DNA of 64,000 nucleotides from Kluyvera sp047971185. GTDB lineage: Bacteria > Pseudomonadota > Gammaproteobacteria > Enterobacterales > Enterobacteriaceae. Both the position numbers and the translations under genes were made by a program. The notes under the pieces are model-generated. The model was not told the origin of the DNA, searched no databases, and saw only the letters and a program-made list of their open reading frames with translations. Location of the stretch: contig NZ_JBKDZH010000036.1 of NCBI RefSeq assembly GCF_047971185.1, forward strand, positions 15,950 through 79,949. Direction: 5' to 3'. The first letter of the stretch is position 1. Every line of letters starts with the position of its first letter. Of this stretch, positions 24,964 to 33,261 are shown in pieces.

Positions 24964-25794
24964 ATGGAAGAACGTATTTTTAAGGCCAAGCCTGGCCTTA
25001 ATATTCATTACAGGATACAACCCCCAAAATATGACTGCCAGCATTTACTTATCGTGATGTCAGGGTTTAACATTCCCGACCCGACAATTTATGATTTCAA
25101 TATGTTAACACATTGCCGGTCTGCGATTTTGTGGATCAAAGATGATTTTAACGGTTTGCCTGCATATTATCTTTGCAATAATATGAATTTTGATATAGAG
25201 CAAGGCGTTAGCATGCTCATTGATGCAACTATTAGCGTACTAAAACCTAAATATCACTCAATATTAGGTGCATCTAAGGGTGGAAGCGCATCACTTTATT
25301 ACGGCATAAAACACAAAATAAAAAGCATTATATCCTGTGTACCACAATTTCGCCTTGGTAGTTATGTCGCTAGCGGGTACTGGGAGCATGTTGGCAAGGC
25401 AATGATGGGAGTAGCCAGCCCAAATAATATATTCATCCTCGATCGCTACCTTTCCAGCATAATAAAACAAGATCGGGTGTCTGAGCGTCACATTTATTTA
25501 TTCACCTCTCCACAAGATAAACAATTTTTGGATGAAGTGAAGCCGCACCTACCTCTCTTTGAGAAATACTCTGATTTCAATCTCATTGAAACATGCTCAC
25601 CGTTGGTGACCCAACATACCCAGGTAACATCCTATAACCTTAATCTCATATTGTCTCTAATCTATCAATTTGAAGAGGGTATAGCACCAAAATGGGGACA
25701 CATTAGAAACGGTAGCCAATGGCATGTAGACATAGATAAAATGAATCCTGAAAATGTGCGTCAAGAGTCAACTCAACAATCACTAAGCCAATAG
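24964..25794 (+). CDS. Alpha/beta-hydrolase-like protein (possible XcbB/CpsF family)
   Basis: 276 residues from the ATG at 24964; a GTG at 24955 is the alternative, and neither has a strong ribosome binding site. An early strand LLIVMSGFN and a nucleophile-elbow pattern LGASKGGSASLYYG (Ser in G-A-S-K-G) near residues 100-113 point to an alpha/beta-hydrolase fold. The later YLFTSPQDKQF could carry the acid and QHTQVTSYN the His. Similar proteins occur in polysaccharide loci as XcbB/CpsF-like enzymes; this assignment is tentative. It is cytoplasmic by composition. The DNA is AT-rich, unlike lfgN 15-25 bp upstream and unlike the whole flagellar locus, so it was probably acquired. The next gene follows after 7 bp and codes for a CDP-glycerol transferase, suggesting joint action. 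Confidence 0.65.
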   Translation: MEERIFKAKPGLNIHYRIQPPKYDCQHLLIVMSGFNIPDPTIYDFNMLTHCRSAILWIKDDFNGLPAYYLCNNMNFDIEQGVSMLIDATISVLKPKYHSILGASKGGSASLYYGIKHKIKSIISCVPQFRLGSYVASGYWEHVGKAMMGVASPNNIFILDRYLSSIIKQDRVSERHIYLFTSPQDKQFLDEVKPHLPLFEKYSDFNLIETCSPLVTQHTQVTSYNLNLILSLIYQFEEGIAPKWGHIRNGSQWHVDIDKMNPENVRQESTQQSLSQ

Positions 25795-25801
25795 AACCCA
25801 T

Positions 25802-26872
25802 ATGAATATATCCGCCAAAAATAACGATTATTGTATTGGTTTCTATATGGAAACCTCATTTCACTATGAAGTCTACCGTAATATTATCGCCGAACTTCTA
25901 AAGCAAAAAATCCGCTGCGAGTTAGTCGTTAACGATCTTACTGAAAAAAAATTCATTGATGAGATGATGGCATCACTGGGGAAACTGAATGTTCCCGGCC
26001 TTGACTGCAACTTAATTTCAGTTGTCTTGAAAAACTCACTAAAATACAGCTGTCTGGTTACCCCTTATTATGTTAAACATCTTGCCAGCATATCGGACAT
26101 CCACATTCGTACACTATATGGGTTAGCCAAAAACCATTGGAATCATGCGGCATGGAATAAATCTTACAATGCAATATTATGCTACAGCCATTACACTAAA
26201 AAGTCACTGGCAATGGACAGCATAACCCATATTGTGGGTAATCCTCGATTTGATGATTGGCACAAAAACAACTATAACACTGAACTGCCGACAGAACTTA
26301 AACTTTCTCCTGAAAAGAAAACCATTCTCTATGCACCAACATACGGAGAATTAAGCTCAATTATCCCTTGGGCCGAAAAACTGGCTCGTTTAAGCCACGA
26401 ATATAATATTATTACCAAACTACACCATGGCACGCTGTATAGAGAGTCTGAAGCTAATGCACTAAAAATAGCCAAGCGTCATTTCAAAAACATTATTTCT
26501 GATAGCAATGTCACACTCGCCCTGCTTAAACGGGCTGACTACATCATTACAGATAATAGCGGGTTTATTTTTGATGCTATTAATGCCGATAAAAAAATAA
26601 TTCTACTGGATTGGCCAGAAATGACCTCATTACTGGATAATAATAAATCATTCACCTCAGCCAATAGTCCAGATCAACTGGTAAGAAATTTTATGCCTAC
26701 CGCTCGCGATATGGTAGATATTCGAAAATATCTTGCAGATGATTATGCCTGGCAACAGCATGCCCGCCAGCTCCAGCACATCAGAACAGAATATTGTGAT
26801 GCCTTCAATGACGGACAGGCAGGGAAAAGGGCGGCTCAGGTGATTATCAATACGCTTTCTCATGCCCTATAA
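25802..26872 (+). CDS. CDP-glycerol glycerophosphotransferase-like protein
   Basis: 356 residues with the C-terminal fold of the CDP-glycerol:poly(glycerophosphate) transferase family (TagB/TagF-like). Evidence: ILYAPTYGELSS near residue 175, a KLHHGTLYRE histidine motif near 205, and DYIITDNSGFIFDAINADKKIILLDWP at about 240-268, matching the family pattern D-x-S-x-x-x-F-D-x-x-x-x-x-K-P-x-I-x-x-D. It would move glycerol phosphate from CDP-glycerol onto a sugar or protein-bound glycan. No membrane segment is visible. The base composition is AT-rich like its upstream neighbour. A CDP-glycerol-forming enzyme is encoded just beyond on the opposite strand, so donor and transferase are paired. The acceptor is unknown; lateral flagellin glycan is my inference from position. 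Confidence 0.82.
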   Translation: MNISAKNNDYCIGFYMETSFHYEVYRNIIAELLKQKIRCELVVNDLTEKKFIDEMMASLGKLNVPGLDCNLISVVLKNSLKYSCLVTPYYVKHLASISDIHIRTLYGLAKNHWNHAAWNKSYNAILCYSHYTKKSLAMDSITHIVGNPRFDDWHKNNYNTELPTELKLSPEKKTILYAPTYGELSSIIPWAEKLARLSHEYNIITKLHHGTLYRESEANALKIAKRHFKNIISDSNVTLALLKRADYIITDNSGFIFDAINADKKIILLDWPEMTSLLDNNKSFTSANSPDQLVRNFMPTARDMVDIRKYLADDYAWQQHARQLQHIRTEYCDAFNDGQAGKRAAQVIINTLSHAL

Positions 26873-26882
26873 AGCTAACAAC

Positions 26883-26904
26883 GACGCCGGACATATCCGG
26901 CGTC
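26883..26904. terminator. Bidirectional hairpin at the convergence of the two flagellar arms
   Basis: A perfect 9-bp inverted repeat GACGCCGGA/TCCGGCGTC with a four-base loop, 10 bp after the stop of the plus-strand transferase gene and 3 bp beyond the stop of the minus-strand cytidylyltransferase gene. The T runs are weak on both strands, but its place between convergent genes makes a shared terminator likely. Confidence 0.7.
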
Positions 26905-26907
26905 ACT

Positions 26908-27300
26908 TCAAGTTCGCTTAATGACTTCAATCACCGAGGTTGTTGAGATAGAGGGTGTTCTCTCCAGATAAACAACATTGACCAGTGGAGAAAGATAATC
27001 AAATTTTCCCTGCCAGTCGTTACCCATCACCAGTACATCCGCCGAGTACATTTTAATATACTCTGCTTTCTGCTCCAGAGATTCTTCGATAAAAACAGCA
27101 TCGACATGCTTAATACCCTGAATAATCGATAACCGTTCCTGCTGCGTATACACTGGATAACGATTTTTTTTCCTGAAATTCAAGGCATCAGAAGAAACAC
27201 CGACGATCAAGCGATCGCCCAGAGATTTAGCGCGCTGAAGAATATTTAAGTGGCCAACATGGAAAACATCAAATGTACCGAAAGTAATGACTGTTCTCAC
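26908..27300 (-). CDS. Glycerol-3-phosphate cytidylyltransferase-like protein (TagD-like)
   Basis: 130 residues, a single nucleotidyltransferase domain of the TagD size class (TagD about 129). The motif GTFDVFHVGHLNIL at residues 8-21 carries the HxGH signature, and RTPSISTT near residue 115 corresponds to R-T-x-G-I-S-T-T, with Ser in place of Gly. It should make CDP-glycerol from CTP and glycerol 3-phosphate. Related enzymes use ethanolamine phosphate or ADP-sugars, but length and motif spacing fit TagD best. The start is a GTG at 27300. It lies 38 bp after lafV, so it may be the last gene of the lfiE-to-lafV transcript, facing the transferase on the other arm. Confidence 0.85.
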   Translation of the reverse strand: MRTVITFGTFDVFHVGHLNILQRAKSLGDRLIVGVSSDALNFRKKNRYPVYTQQERLSIIQGIKHVDAVFIEESLEQKAEYIKMYSADVLVMGNDWQGKFDYLSPLVNVVYLERTPSISTTSVIEVIKRT

Positions 27301-27338
27301 TCTGTGGCCCCATGATTTTTAATATATTGAGTCACGAT

Positions 27339-28280
27339 CTACAGCAGCGACAGCCCGCACAGCAAGCTAAAGTCCGACGTACTCCCCGGCTCCCCCACCG
27401 ACGGATGTTGCTGCTGCCAGCCGCGCAGCGCGCTCACCAGCAGCGCGACATCGTCCTGGGTCAGTTCCTTCTGCTCGGCGCGAATGGCGCACAGCGTTTT
27501 GAGGTGGAAGAACTGGCGCGCGAGGCCCAGCAGCGCTTCGCCGTAGTTGGTGCAGTCTACGCCGGGGAAAATATCGCTATACAGCTGATAAATGAGGATA
27601 TTGCGCAGCATATGTGGCTGCTCCTCGAACAGCGCGATGGTGGGCCATGCGGCATCCAGCGCCTGCTGACGCTCTGCCAGACGGGCAGGCTGCATAATCG
27701 CCAGCTCGCTCAGCTTCAGCGACATCCCCATTTTCTCTACCATCGGCAGATTCAGGTTCAGGCGCATCGCGCCCATCTCCTTAAGCTCCGCCGCGCGGTT
27801 CTCAACGATCGGCGGCAACATGGCAAACTGCTGTGCCAGCACGCCCTGCTCCGCCAGCGTAGCCAGCTGCGCGCCCATGTCAGCCAGCAGTGCCGGGTCG
27901 CTTTCGCCGTTATCCAGATGCTGCTGCGCTTTGCTAAGCAGTATGCCAATGGCGTACAGGCTCTCTTCCAGCATCAGCGCCGGATGCACCGCCAGGTTGA
28001 TACACTGCTGGTTAAGCGCTTCGCTCCACGCCGAAAGTAACGCTTCACTCTGCGGCGCGGCCTTTGCGGTATGCAGCACGAAGGCCTCCGGGTTGAACAG
28101 CATCTCTTTGGCCGCCGATTCACAGCCAATATCCAGCGTTTCACGCTGCTGGTTTTTCAGCTTTACGCTGACGTGCGGCCACGCCTGCTCGGCATTCTGG
28201 CACGCCGGACAGGTGCACGACGTCTCCCGCGCATCGAAGCGTGCAACGAATTCAGGTTGGTAATGTTCAATCAGTTCCAT
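27339..28280 (-). CDS. lafV: LafV, FliB-like flagellin lysine N-methylase
   Basis: 313 residues from the ATG at 28280, which overlaps the upstream glycosyltransferase gene by 14 bp and has AGAG in front. The N-terminus (ELIEHYQPEFVARFDARETSCTCPACQNA) resembles the cysteine-cluster start of FliB. The C-terminal MLRNILIYQLYSDIFPG and the two-helix stretch through LKTLCAIRAEQKELTQDDVALLVSALRGWQQQHP match the end of the FliB family. FliB methylates lysines on flagellin and its Cys residues likely hold an Fe-S cluster. Here the N-terminal cluster is reduced to C-T-C-P-A-C plus one further Cys, fewer than in Salmonella FliB. Target is presumably LafA. Synteny with Flag-2 lafV supports the name. Confidence 0.75.
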   Translation of the reverse strand: MELIEHYQPEFVARFDARETSCTCPACQNAEQAWPHVSVKLKNQQRETLDIGCESAAKEMLFNPEAFVLHTAKAAPQSEALLSAWSEALNQQCINLAVHPALMLEESLYAIGILLSKAQQHLDNGESDPALLADMGAQLATLAEQGVLAQQFAMLPPIVENRAAELKEMGAMRLNLNLPMVEKMGMSLKLSELAIMQPARLAERQQALDAAWPTIALFEEQPHMLRNILIYQLYSDIFPGVDCTNYGEALLGLARQFFHLKTLCAIRAEQKELTQDDVALLVSALRGWQQQHPSVGEPGSTSDFSLLCGLSLL

Positions 28281-29718
28281 GTGTGTTCTCTTTGGTCGTC
28301 TCGGCTTCACGATGTTTACGGAAAAACCAGTGCGTACAGTCGATTGGCTTGCCGGTTTTGGGATCCGGGTAGCGCATTAAGAAAGCGAAGCTGGGACTAA
28401 ACCCTAACCATAAGGACTCTTGTTTCATTAAAGCGGTCCAGCTGCGGTCAATATTTACATTGTGTTCTTCCGCCTCGCGGTAGGCTTCCAGCATCGTGTC
28501 GTAATAGTTGGCATTTACCGCATAGGCGCACGCGCAGCCCGCGTTGTAGATCCGCGCTACGCCCTGCATGGTCTGAGTGGGCACGAAGCGTTCATAGCGC
28601 CCGCCCAGCAGCAGCACCTGCCAATCCAGCAGTGCCAGGCCGTTGAGCAGTTTGTTGATGTTGTTCACCGCGTTTTCTTTTTTCACAAACCGCAGTTCGG
28701 CATCCAGCAGCACCACGTTCTTCCAGCCCTGCTGTTTAGCGTGCGCCACAATCTGGTAGTGGGTCAGCCGCGCGGCGGCATCGCTCGACTCGGCCTGCAC
28801 TTTCGCCACCGGCCAGAGTTGATCGGCCTGTACGCCAAGCGCCAGCAGCGCCTCACAGCGTTCGGGAAGCATCGCCTCCTGCTGCGATTCGTAAACCACG
28901 GCAACCTTCTCAAACACCGACCAGTTCACCAGCGTGTTCAGCGGCGCGTTGCTCAGGCGACGGTAGTGCGCCAGCAGGTTGGGGTCGTGGACGAAATCTT
29001 CCAGCGTCAGATCGACCGCTGTTGAGCTGTCCATGATGTAGTCTTTATCGAAGGTATTACTGCTGTGCGAAATGCACAGAATGCTCTGCTTCGGGTCAAT
29101 CTGCTGCACCGGCGTCGTAAAACGGTTCAGGAAGGCATACTCTTCTGCCCGGGTAGCCTCATCGTCATAACGGTTTTTCTTCAGCAGATTACGGTGATAG
29201 CCAAAAGTACCGTTCAGCGCATGGTGCGCGCCGAAAGGGTGCGTCAGGTAGATTTTGTCCAGGTGGCTGTACCAGATATAGATCTGGTCGCAGCCGGAAA
29301 ACAGCGCGTGATGGCGCTGCATCTGCGTCACCTGATGGGAAATTTTATTCGGCGGATAGTAGTCATCATCATCAAAACAGAGGATGTACTCGCCCTTCGC
29401 CAGCGCGTTAAGCCGGTTGCGTTTATTGCCCAGCGCCAGCCGCTCCGGGCTATGGATATAGCGCACGTTCGGCGTCGCCGGGTCGCTCATCATTTCGATC
29501 AGATCGGCGTTGCTGGTTGGGGAATCGTCGAGAATAATCAGCTCGCGCTGGTCCGCCGGGTAGTCCTGGTACTGCCAGATATAGAGCAGATAGGGCAGAA
29601 ACTCGCGGCGGTTATAGGTCGGGCAGACGACGCTGACAAACGGCGTTGTCTGCGGCTGCGGGCGCTGCTGGCGAGCGAGCAGCGCGGACATCAGGTTCGG
29701 TGTATGGGTGGTTTTCAT
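28267..29718 (-). CDS. Two-domain glycosyltransferase (GT2 plus GT25-like)
   Basis: 483 residues from the ATG at 29718. Residues about 27-260 are a GT-A fold of family 2: FVSVVCPTYNRREFLPYLL, then IILDDSP and the metal-binding YILCFDDDDYYPP near 111-122. A second region (about 285-470) resembles GT25 enzymes: an Arg-Leu-Thr-His stretch, WKNVVLLDAELRFVKKEN where the usual E-D-D is L-D-A-E, LLDWQVLLLGGRYE and a C-terminal SPSFAFLMRYPDPKTG. It probably adds one or two sugars to a surface acceptor. It sits between lfiJ (5 bp) and lafV (14-bp overlap), so it is made with the flagellar export genes; flagellin glycosylation is the natural inference. GC content is like the flagellar genes, unlike the AT-rich genes nearby. 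Confidence 0.83.
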   Translation of the reverse strand: MKTTHTPNLMSALLARQQRPQPQTTPFVSVVCPTYNRREFLPYLLYIWQYQDYPADQRELIILDDSPTSNADLIEMMSDPATPNVRYIHSPERLALGNKRNRLNALAKGEYILCFDDDDYYPPNKISHQVTQMQRHHALFSGCDQIYIWYSHLDKIYLTHPFGAHHALNGTFGYHRNLLKKNRYDDEATRAEEYAFLNRFTTPVQQIDPKQSILCISHSSNTFDKDYIMDSSTAVDLTLEDFVHDPNLLAHYRRLSNAPLNTLVNWSVFEKVAVVYESQQEAMLPERCEALLALGVQADQLWPVAKVQAESSDAAARLTHYQIVAHAKQQGWKNVVLLDAELRFVKKENAVNNINKLLNGLALLDWQVLLLGGRYERFVPTQTMQGVARIYNAGCACAYAVNANYYDTMLEAYREAEEHNVNIDRSWTALMKQESLWLGFSPSFAFLMRYPDPKTGKPIDCTHWFFRKHREAETTKENTHGTD

Positions 29719-29723
29719 CGCAA

Positions 29724-30170
29724 TTATCGTTGGCGTGCAGCGGCCAGTTGCTGACGCAGCCAGCATTGGGCAGAGACAGCGTCGGTCATTTTTTGCTCAC
29801 GACGGTTTAATTCCATCCGCCGGTCGCTACGTTTGGCATCCAGCACCAGCTCGAGGCTTTTCTCACGCTTGGCCTCGGCCAGCAGGTTGCCCTGAAGTTT
29901 TTTCGCTTCGAGGTTTGCCAGCGCCTGCTCCTGCTTCTGCCAGTCGATAACACGTTGAATATTGTGCTTATATTTCGACTGATTGATCATCATCGCGGCG
30001 CTGTTGGCGCTCTGCGTCGCCAGCCCGGAGGCCAGCGAGCTCAGCGCATCAATATTCTTCTCAAAGCGCTGGCAGACCTGCTTTTGTGAGGCCAGCTTCG
30101 CGCTGAGATCGTCGACGGCGCGCGTGCGCATCAGGTGAAGCTGTTCCAGCGTTGAAATCAGTTTGCTCAT
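29724..30170 (-). CDS. lfiJ: Lateral flagellar export stalk protein LfiJ (FliJ-like)
   Basis: 148 residues forming an almost continuous charged coiled coil, the hallmark of FliJ: LEQLHLMRTRAVDDLSAKLASQKQVCQRFEKNID, and VIDWQKQEQALANLEAKKLQGN. FliJ inserts into the LfiI hexamer like the gamma stalk of F1-ATPase and links it to the export gate. It lies 6 bp after lfiI and 5 bp before the glycosyltransferase gene. Confidence 0.92.
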   Translation of the reverse strand: MSKLISTLEQLHLMRTRAVDDLSAKLASQKQVCQRFEKNIDALSSLASGLATQSANSAAMMINQSKYKHNIQRVIDWQKQEQALANLEAKKLQGNLLAEAKREKSLELVLDAKRSDRRMELNRREQKMTDAVSAQCWLRQQLAAARQR

Positions 30171-30176
30171 CGTGCA

Positions 30177-31496
30177 TTACCCTGCTTGCGCCAGCGTACG
30201 CAGATCGTTAATGGTGGCATCAATTAACGCCGCGTCCTGAACTTCCTGTTGTAAGAACTGGGTGATAGCCGGTGACAGGCGGACGGCTTTGTCGGCCAGC
30301 GGGTCGGCCCCGGCCACGTAGCCTCCCAGCGGAATCAACGGCTTAATACTCTGGTATTCGGCATACAGCTGCTTGAGCGTGCGCGCGGCGAGCTGGTGCT
30401 CGCGGGCGGTCACCTGGCTCATACAGCGGCTGATTGACTGGCCGATATCGATGGCCGGATAGTGCCCCGCTTCCGCCAGATGCCGCGACAGCACGATGTG
30501 GCCGTCGAGCACCGCGCGCGCGCAGTCGACAATCGGATCCTGCTGATCGTCGCCCTCGGCCAGCACGGTGTAGATCGCGGTCATCGATCCGCAGCTCTCG
30601 CTGTTGCCCGCGCTCTCCACCAGACGAGGGATCATGCTGAACGCCGACGGCGGATAGCCTTTGGTGGCGGGCGGTTCACCGAGCGACAGCGCGATCTCAC
30701 GCTGCGCCATGGCGTAGCGGGTCAACGAGTCGACCAGCAGCAGCACATCTTTGCCTTTATCGCGGTAGTAGCTGGCAATGGTGTGGCACAGCTCGGTGGC
30801 CTTGATACGCATCAGCGGCGACTCGTCCGCCGGCGCGGCGACGATCACCGACTTCGCCAGCCCTTCGGCCTGCAGCGAGTTCTCGATAAACTCTTTCACT
30901 TCACGGCCGCGTTCGCCGATCAGGCCCACTACCACCACTTCAGCCTGGGTATAGCGGGTGATCATGCCCAGCAGTACGCTTTTGCCGACGCCGCTGCCCG
31001 CCATCAGCCCCACGCGCTGGCCCTTGCCGATGGTCAGCAGGCCGTTAATCGCCCGCACGCCGACGTCCAGCGGCGCTTCCACCGGCTGGCGTTTGAGGGG
31101 GTGAACCTGAGGGAGCTGCTGCGGCAGCAGCGTGTCGCCGCCGAGCTTGCCTTTGTCGTCCAGCGGTTCGCCAAGGCCGTTAACCACGCGCCCCAGCCAC
31201 TGATCGCCAATCATCACGCCTTCGCTTTTCCCGGCGGGAAACACGCGCGCGCCGGCAATCAGGCCGGAAGGCTGCTTGAACGGCATCAGGTAGGTGACTT
31301 CACGGTCAAAGCCCACCACCTGCGCTTCCATCATCTCGTGTTCGATGCTTTCCACGTGGCATAGCTGGCCAATCGCCAGACGGCAGCCCACGCACTCCAG
31401 CAGAATGCCGTTGACCCGCACCAGACGCCCGGCGACGCGCGCCAGATCGATCTGTTCAATCGAGCGCAACGCCTGTTCGAAATCAAGGCTGCTCAT
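30177..31496 (-). CDS. lfiI: Lateral flagellar export ATPase LfiI (FliI-like)
   Basis: 439 residues, the FliI length. The P-loop GLMAGSGVGKSVLLGMI is near residue 165, followed by VVGLIGERGREVKEFIE and the Walker B region DVLLLVDSLTRYAMAQREIALSLGEPPATKGYPPSAFSMIPRLVE, all typical of flagellar and type III secretion ATPases. It powers unfolding and delivery of export substrates at the membrane gate. The start overlaps lfiH by 14 bp. Confidence 0.96.
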   Translation of the reverse strand: MSSLDFEQALRSIEQIDLARVAGRLVRVNGILLECVGCRLAIGQLCHVESIEHEMMEAQVVGFDREVTYLMPFKQPSGLIAGARVFPAGKSEGVMIGDQWLGRVVNGLGEPLDDKGKLGGDTLLPQQLPQVHPLKRQPVEAPLDVGVRAINGLLTIGKGQRVGLMAGSGVGKSVLLGMITRYTQAEVVVVGLIGERGREVKEFIENSLQAEGLAKSVIVAAPADESPLMRIKATELCHTIASYYRDKGKDVLLLVDSLTRYAMAQREIALSLGEPPATKGYPPSAFSMIPRLVESAGNSESCGSMTAIYTVLAEGDDQQDPIVDCARAVLDGHIVLSRHLAEAGHYPAIDIGQSISRCMSQVTAREHQLAARTLKQLYAEYQSIKPLIPLGGYVAGADPLADKAVRLSPAITQFLQQEVQDAALIDATINDLRTLAQAG

Positions 31497-32232
31497 GCGC
31501 GGCTTCCGGCAGCAGGGTGTCTTTCAGCACCGAGACGCACTGGTCGAGGCGGTGCTGGCAGCCAACGTCCATCTCGGTGGTGTCGGTGACGACGCGGCAT
31601 TCGCCCAGCTCCAGCGTCGGGTCGGCGGCCAGGCCCCATTCACGGGCCTTTTCAGGTTCGGCTTCGCTGATACGACGAAACTCTTCGGCGTTCAGCAGCA
31701 CGCGGATCTGCTCCGGCGGCTGCGGCAGGCTGGTCACCGCTTCTTCCACCAACGCCAGCAGCTGCGTCGGGTGCAGCGCCAGCTCGCAGCGAATCACCTG
31801 ACGGGTGACTTTCTCCACCAGCTGTAGCAGCTCTTCGCGGCGGCGCTGTTCATAGCCGTCAAGGAAACGCTGAACGTTGGCGGTGACGTGCTCAAACGGC
31901 GCGGCGGCTTCCAGAAACTGCTGGCGGGCCTGCTGTTTGCCTTCGGCCAGCCCTTTACGCATTCCGTCCTCAAAACCCAGACGCGCGCCTTCCTGATAGC
32001 CTTCCTCTTTGCCCTCTTCCAGCCCCTGCGCAAAGCCCTGGTTGACGCCTTCACGGAAGCCTTCTTCCAGCTGCTGCTGATACGCCGCCGGGTCCGGCGC
32101 GGCGACGGAGTCATCTTCCATCGGCACGTTGGGCGTCGCCCAGCGTTTACGCAGCGGCGGGAACTGGTGCAACCGCGGTTTCGCGGTGGGCGGGCGGCTG
32201 GCGGTCAGCGGTAAGCTGCGTTTTTTGAACAT
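31483..32232 (-). CDS. lfiH: Lateral flagellar export ATPase regulator LfiH (FliH-like)
   Basis: 249 residues. The N-terminal third is basic and unstructured. The middle shows glycine repeats of the FliH type (EEGFREGVNQGFAQGLEEGKEEGYQEGARLGFEDGMRKGLAEGKQQ), a GxxxG helical series at about 72-117. The C-terminal part (LVEKVTRQVIRCELALHPTQL onward) is the FliH/YscL domain that binds the ATPase N-terminus. It holds LfiI inactive and anchors it to the switch complex. Confidence 0.94.
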   Translation of the reverse strand: MFKKRSLPLTASRPPTAKPRLHQFPPLRKRWATPNVPMEDDSVAAPDPAAYQQQLEEGFREGVNQGFAQGLEEGKEEGYQEGARLGFEDGMRKGLAEGKQQARQQFLEAAAPFEHVTANVQRFLDGYEQRRREELLQLVEKVTRQVIRCELALHPTQLLALVEEAVTSLPQPPEQIRVLLNAEEFRRISEAEPEKAREWGLAADPTLELGECRVVTDTTEMDVGCQHRLDQCVSVLKDTLLPEAAHEQP

Positions 32233-32235
32233 GGC

Positions 32236-33261
32236 TTATTCCACCGTCTGTTCGGCAAACAGCTGGACCTGAATCTCGCCCTCTTCCACCAGCTGGCGCA
32301 GGGTCTGCATAATCTCTTTGCGCACCTGCTCGATACGGCTGACCGGTACCGGCCCCAGACGCGTGGTGGTGCTTTGCAGCAGCGTGACCTGGCGCTTCGG
32401 CATCACGTTGAAGATGGCCTGACGCAGTACCGGCTCGGTGCCTTTCAGCGCCACGGCCCATTCGTCGATCGGCACTTCGTCCATCAGACGTTGCAGGGTC
32501 ATCGGCGTCTGGCGGCTGAGGATGAAGAATTCGTACATTTCATCCTGCAGATCGTCGACCACGCTCTCATCGCGCTCGCGCAGCTGCTCCAGCAGCTCCT
32601 GCTGATTGCTTGGAATACGGTTGACGATGTTGGCAGCGTGCTTGATGCCCGCCACCTTCGAACCATGCTCGGAGAGAACCGCGATGCCGCGATCGATCAG
32701 GCGGTCCAGTTCGTCAATCACGTCACGATTCACGTCATCGAGACGCGCCACGCGGTAGATGATTTCATCCTGGCGCTCGCTCGGCAGCACGCTGAGCACG
32801 CTGGCGGCGATGTCCGGCGGCAGGAAGGCGAGGAACACCGCCTGTAACTGCAGGTGCTCCTGCTCAATCAGCGCTGCCAGCTGCGGGATATCAACCCACT
32901 GCAGGCGCGCCATGCGATAGCGAATTTCATCGCCGTAAATGCCGTTAATCACGCTGCGGGCAATTTCGCCGCCCAGCGCTTTTTCCAGAATACTGCGCAG
33001 GTAATAGCGCGATGCGCCGTTGATGCCGCTCTGCTCGCGATAGTCGGAGAAGAAGTTATTCATCGCCTGGCGTGCCTGGTTTACCTTCACGTCATGCAGA
33101 CGCGCCATGGTTTCACTCAGCAGCATGACCTCTTCACGGTTCAGCTTCTGCATCACCTGCGCCGCCGCCTCTTCACCCACGCTCATCAGCAGGATGGCCG
33201 CCTGCTCGAGGCGGCTACGGTTGCCCGAACTATTATTCCGACTTGCTGTTGCTTCGGTCAT
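32236..33261 (-). CDS. lfiG: Lateral flagellar motor switch protein LfiG (FliG-like)
   Basis: 341 residues with the three FliG regions: SRLEQAAILLMSVGEEAAAQVMQKLNREEVMLLSETMARL at the N-terminus (MS-ring binding), the central armadillo part with HAANIVNRIPSNQQELLEQL, and the C-terminal torque helix with LQDEMYEFF and the charged stretch through MDEVPIDEWAVALKGTEPVLRQAIFNVMPKRQ. It converts stator force into rotation and supports LfiM and LfiN. The start overlaps the end of lfiF by 29 bp. Confidence 0.95.
   Translation of the reverse strand: MTEATASRNNSSGNRSRLEQAAILLMSVGEEAAAQVMQKLNREEVMLLSETMARLHDVKVNQARQAMNNFFSDYREQSGINGASRYYLRSILEKALGGEIARSVINGIYGDEIRYRMARLQWVDIPQLAALIEQEHLQLQAVFLAFLPPDIAASVLSVLPSERQDEIIYRVARLDDVNRDVIDELDRLIDRGIAVLSEHGSKVAGIKHAANIVNRIPSNQQELLEQLRERDESVVDDLQDEMYEFFILSRQTPMTLQRLMDEVPIDEWAVALKGTEPVLRQAIFNVMPKRQVTLLQSTTTRLGPVPVSRIEQVRKEIMQTLRQLVEEGEIQVQLFAEQTVE

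Noticed and set aside
24942..24965. TTGACA and TATAAT hexamers just after lfgN, looking like a sigma-70 promoter
   Set aside because: The spacing is 12 bp, five short of the usual 17, and the second box overlaps the start codon of the next gene. Chance in AT-rich DNA is likely.
24940..27340. Insertion sequence or phage origin for the AT-rich patch
   Set aside because: I looked for transposase or integrase frames, terminal inverted repeats and duplicated flanks and saw none.
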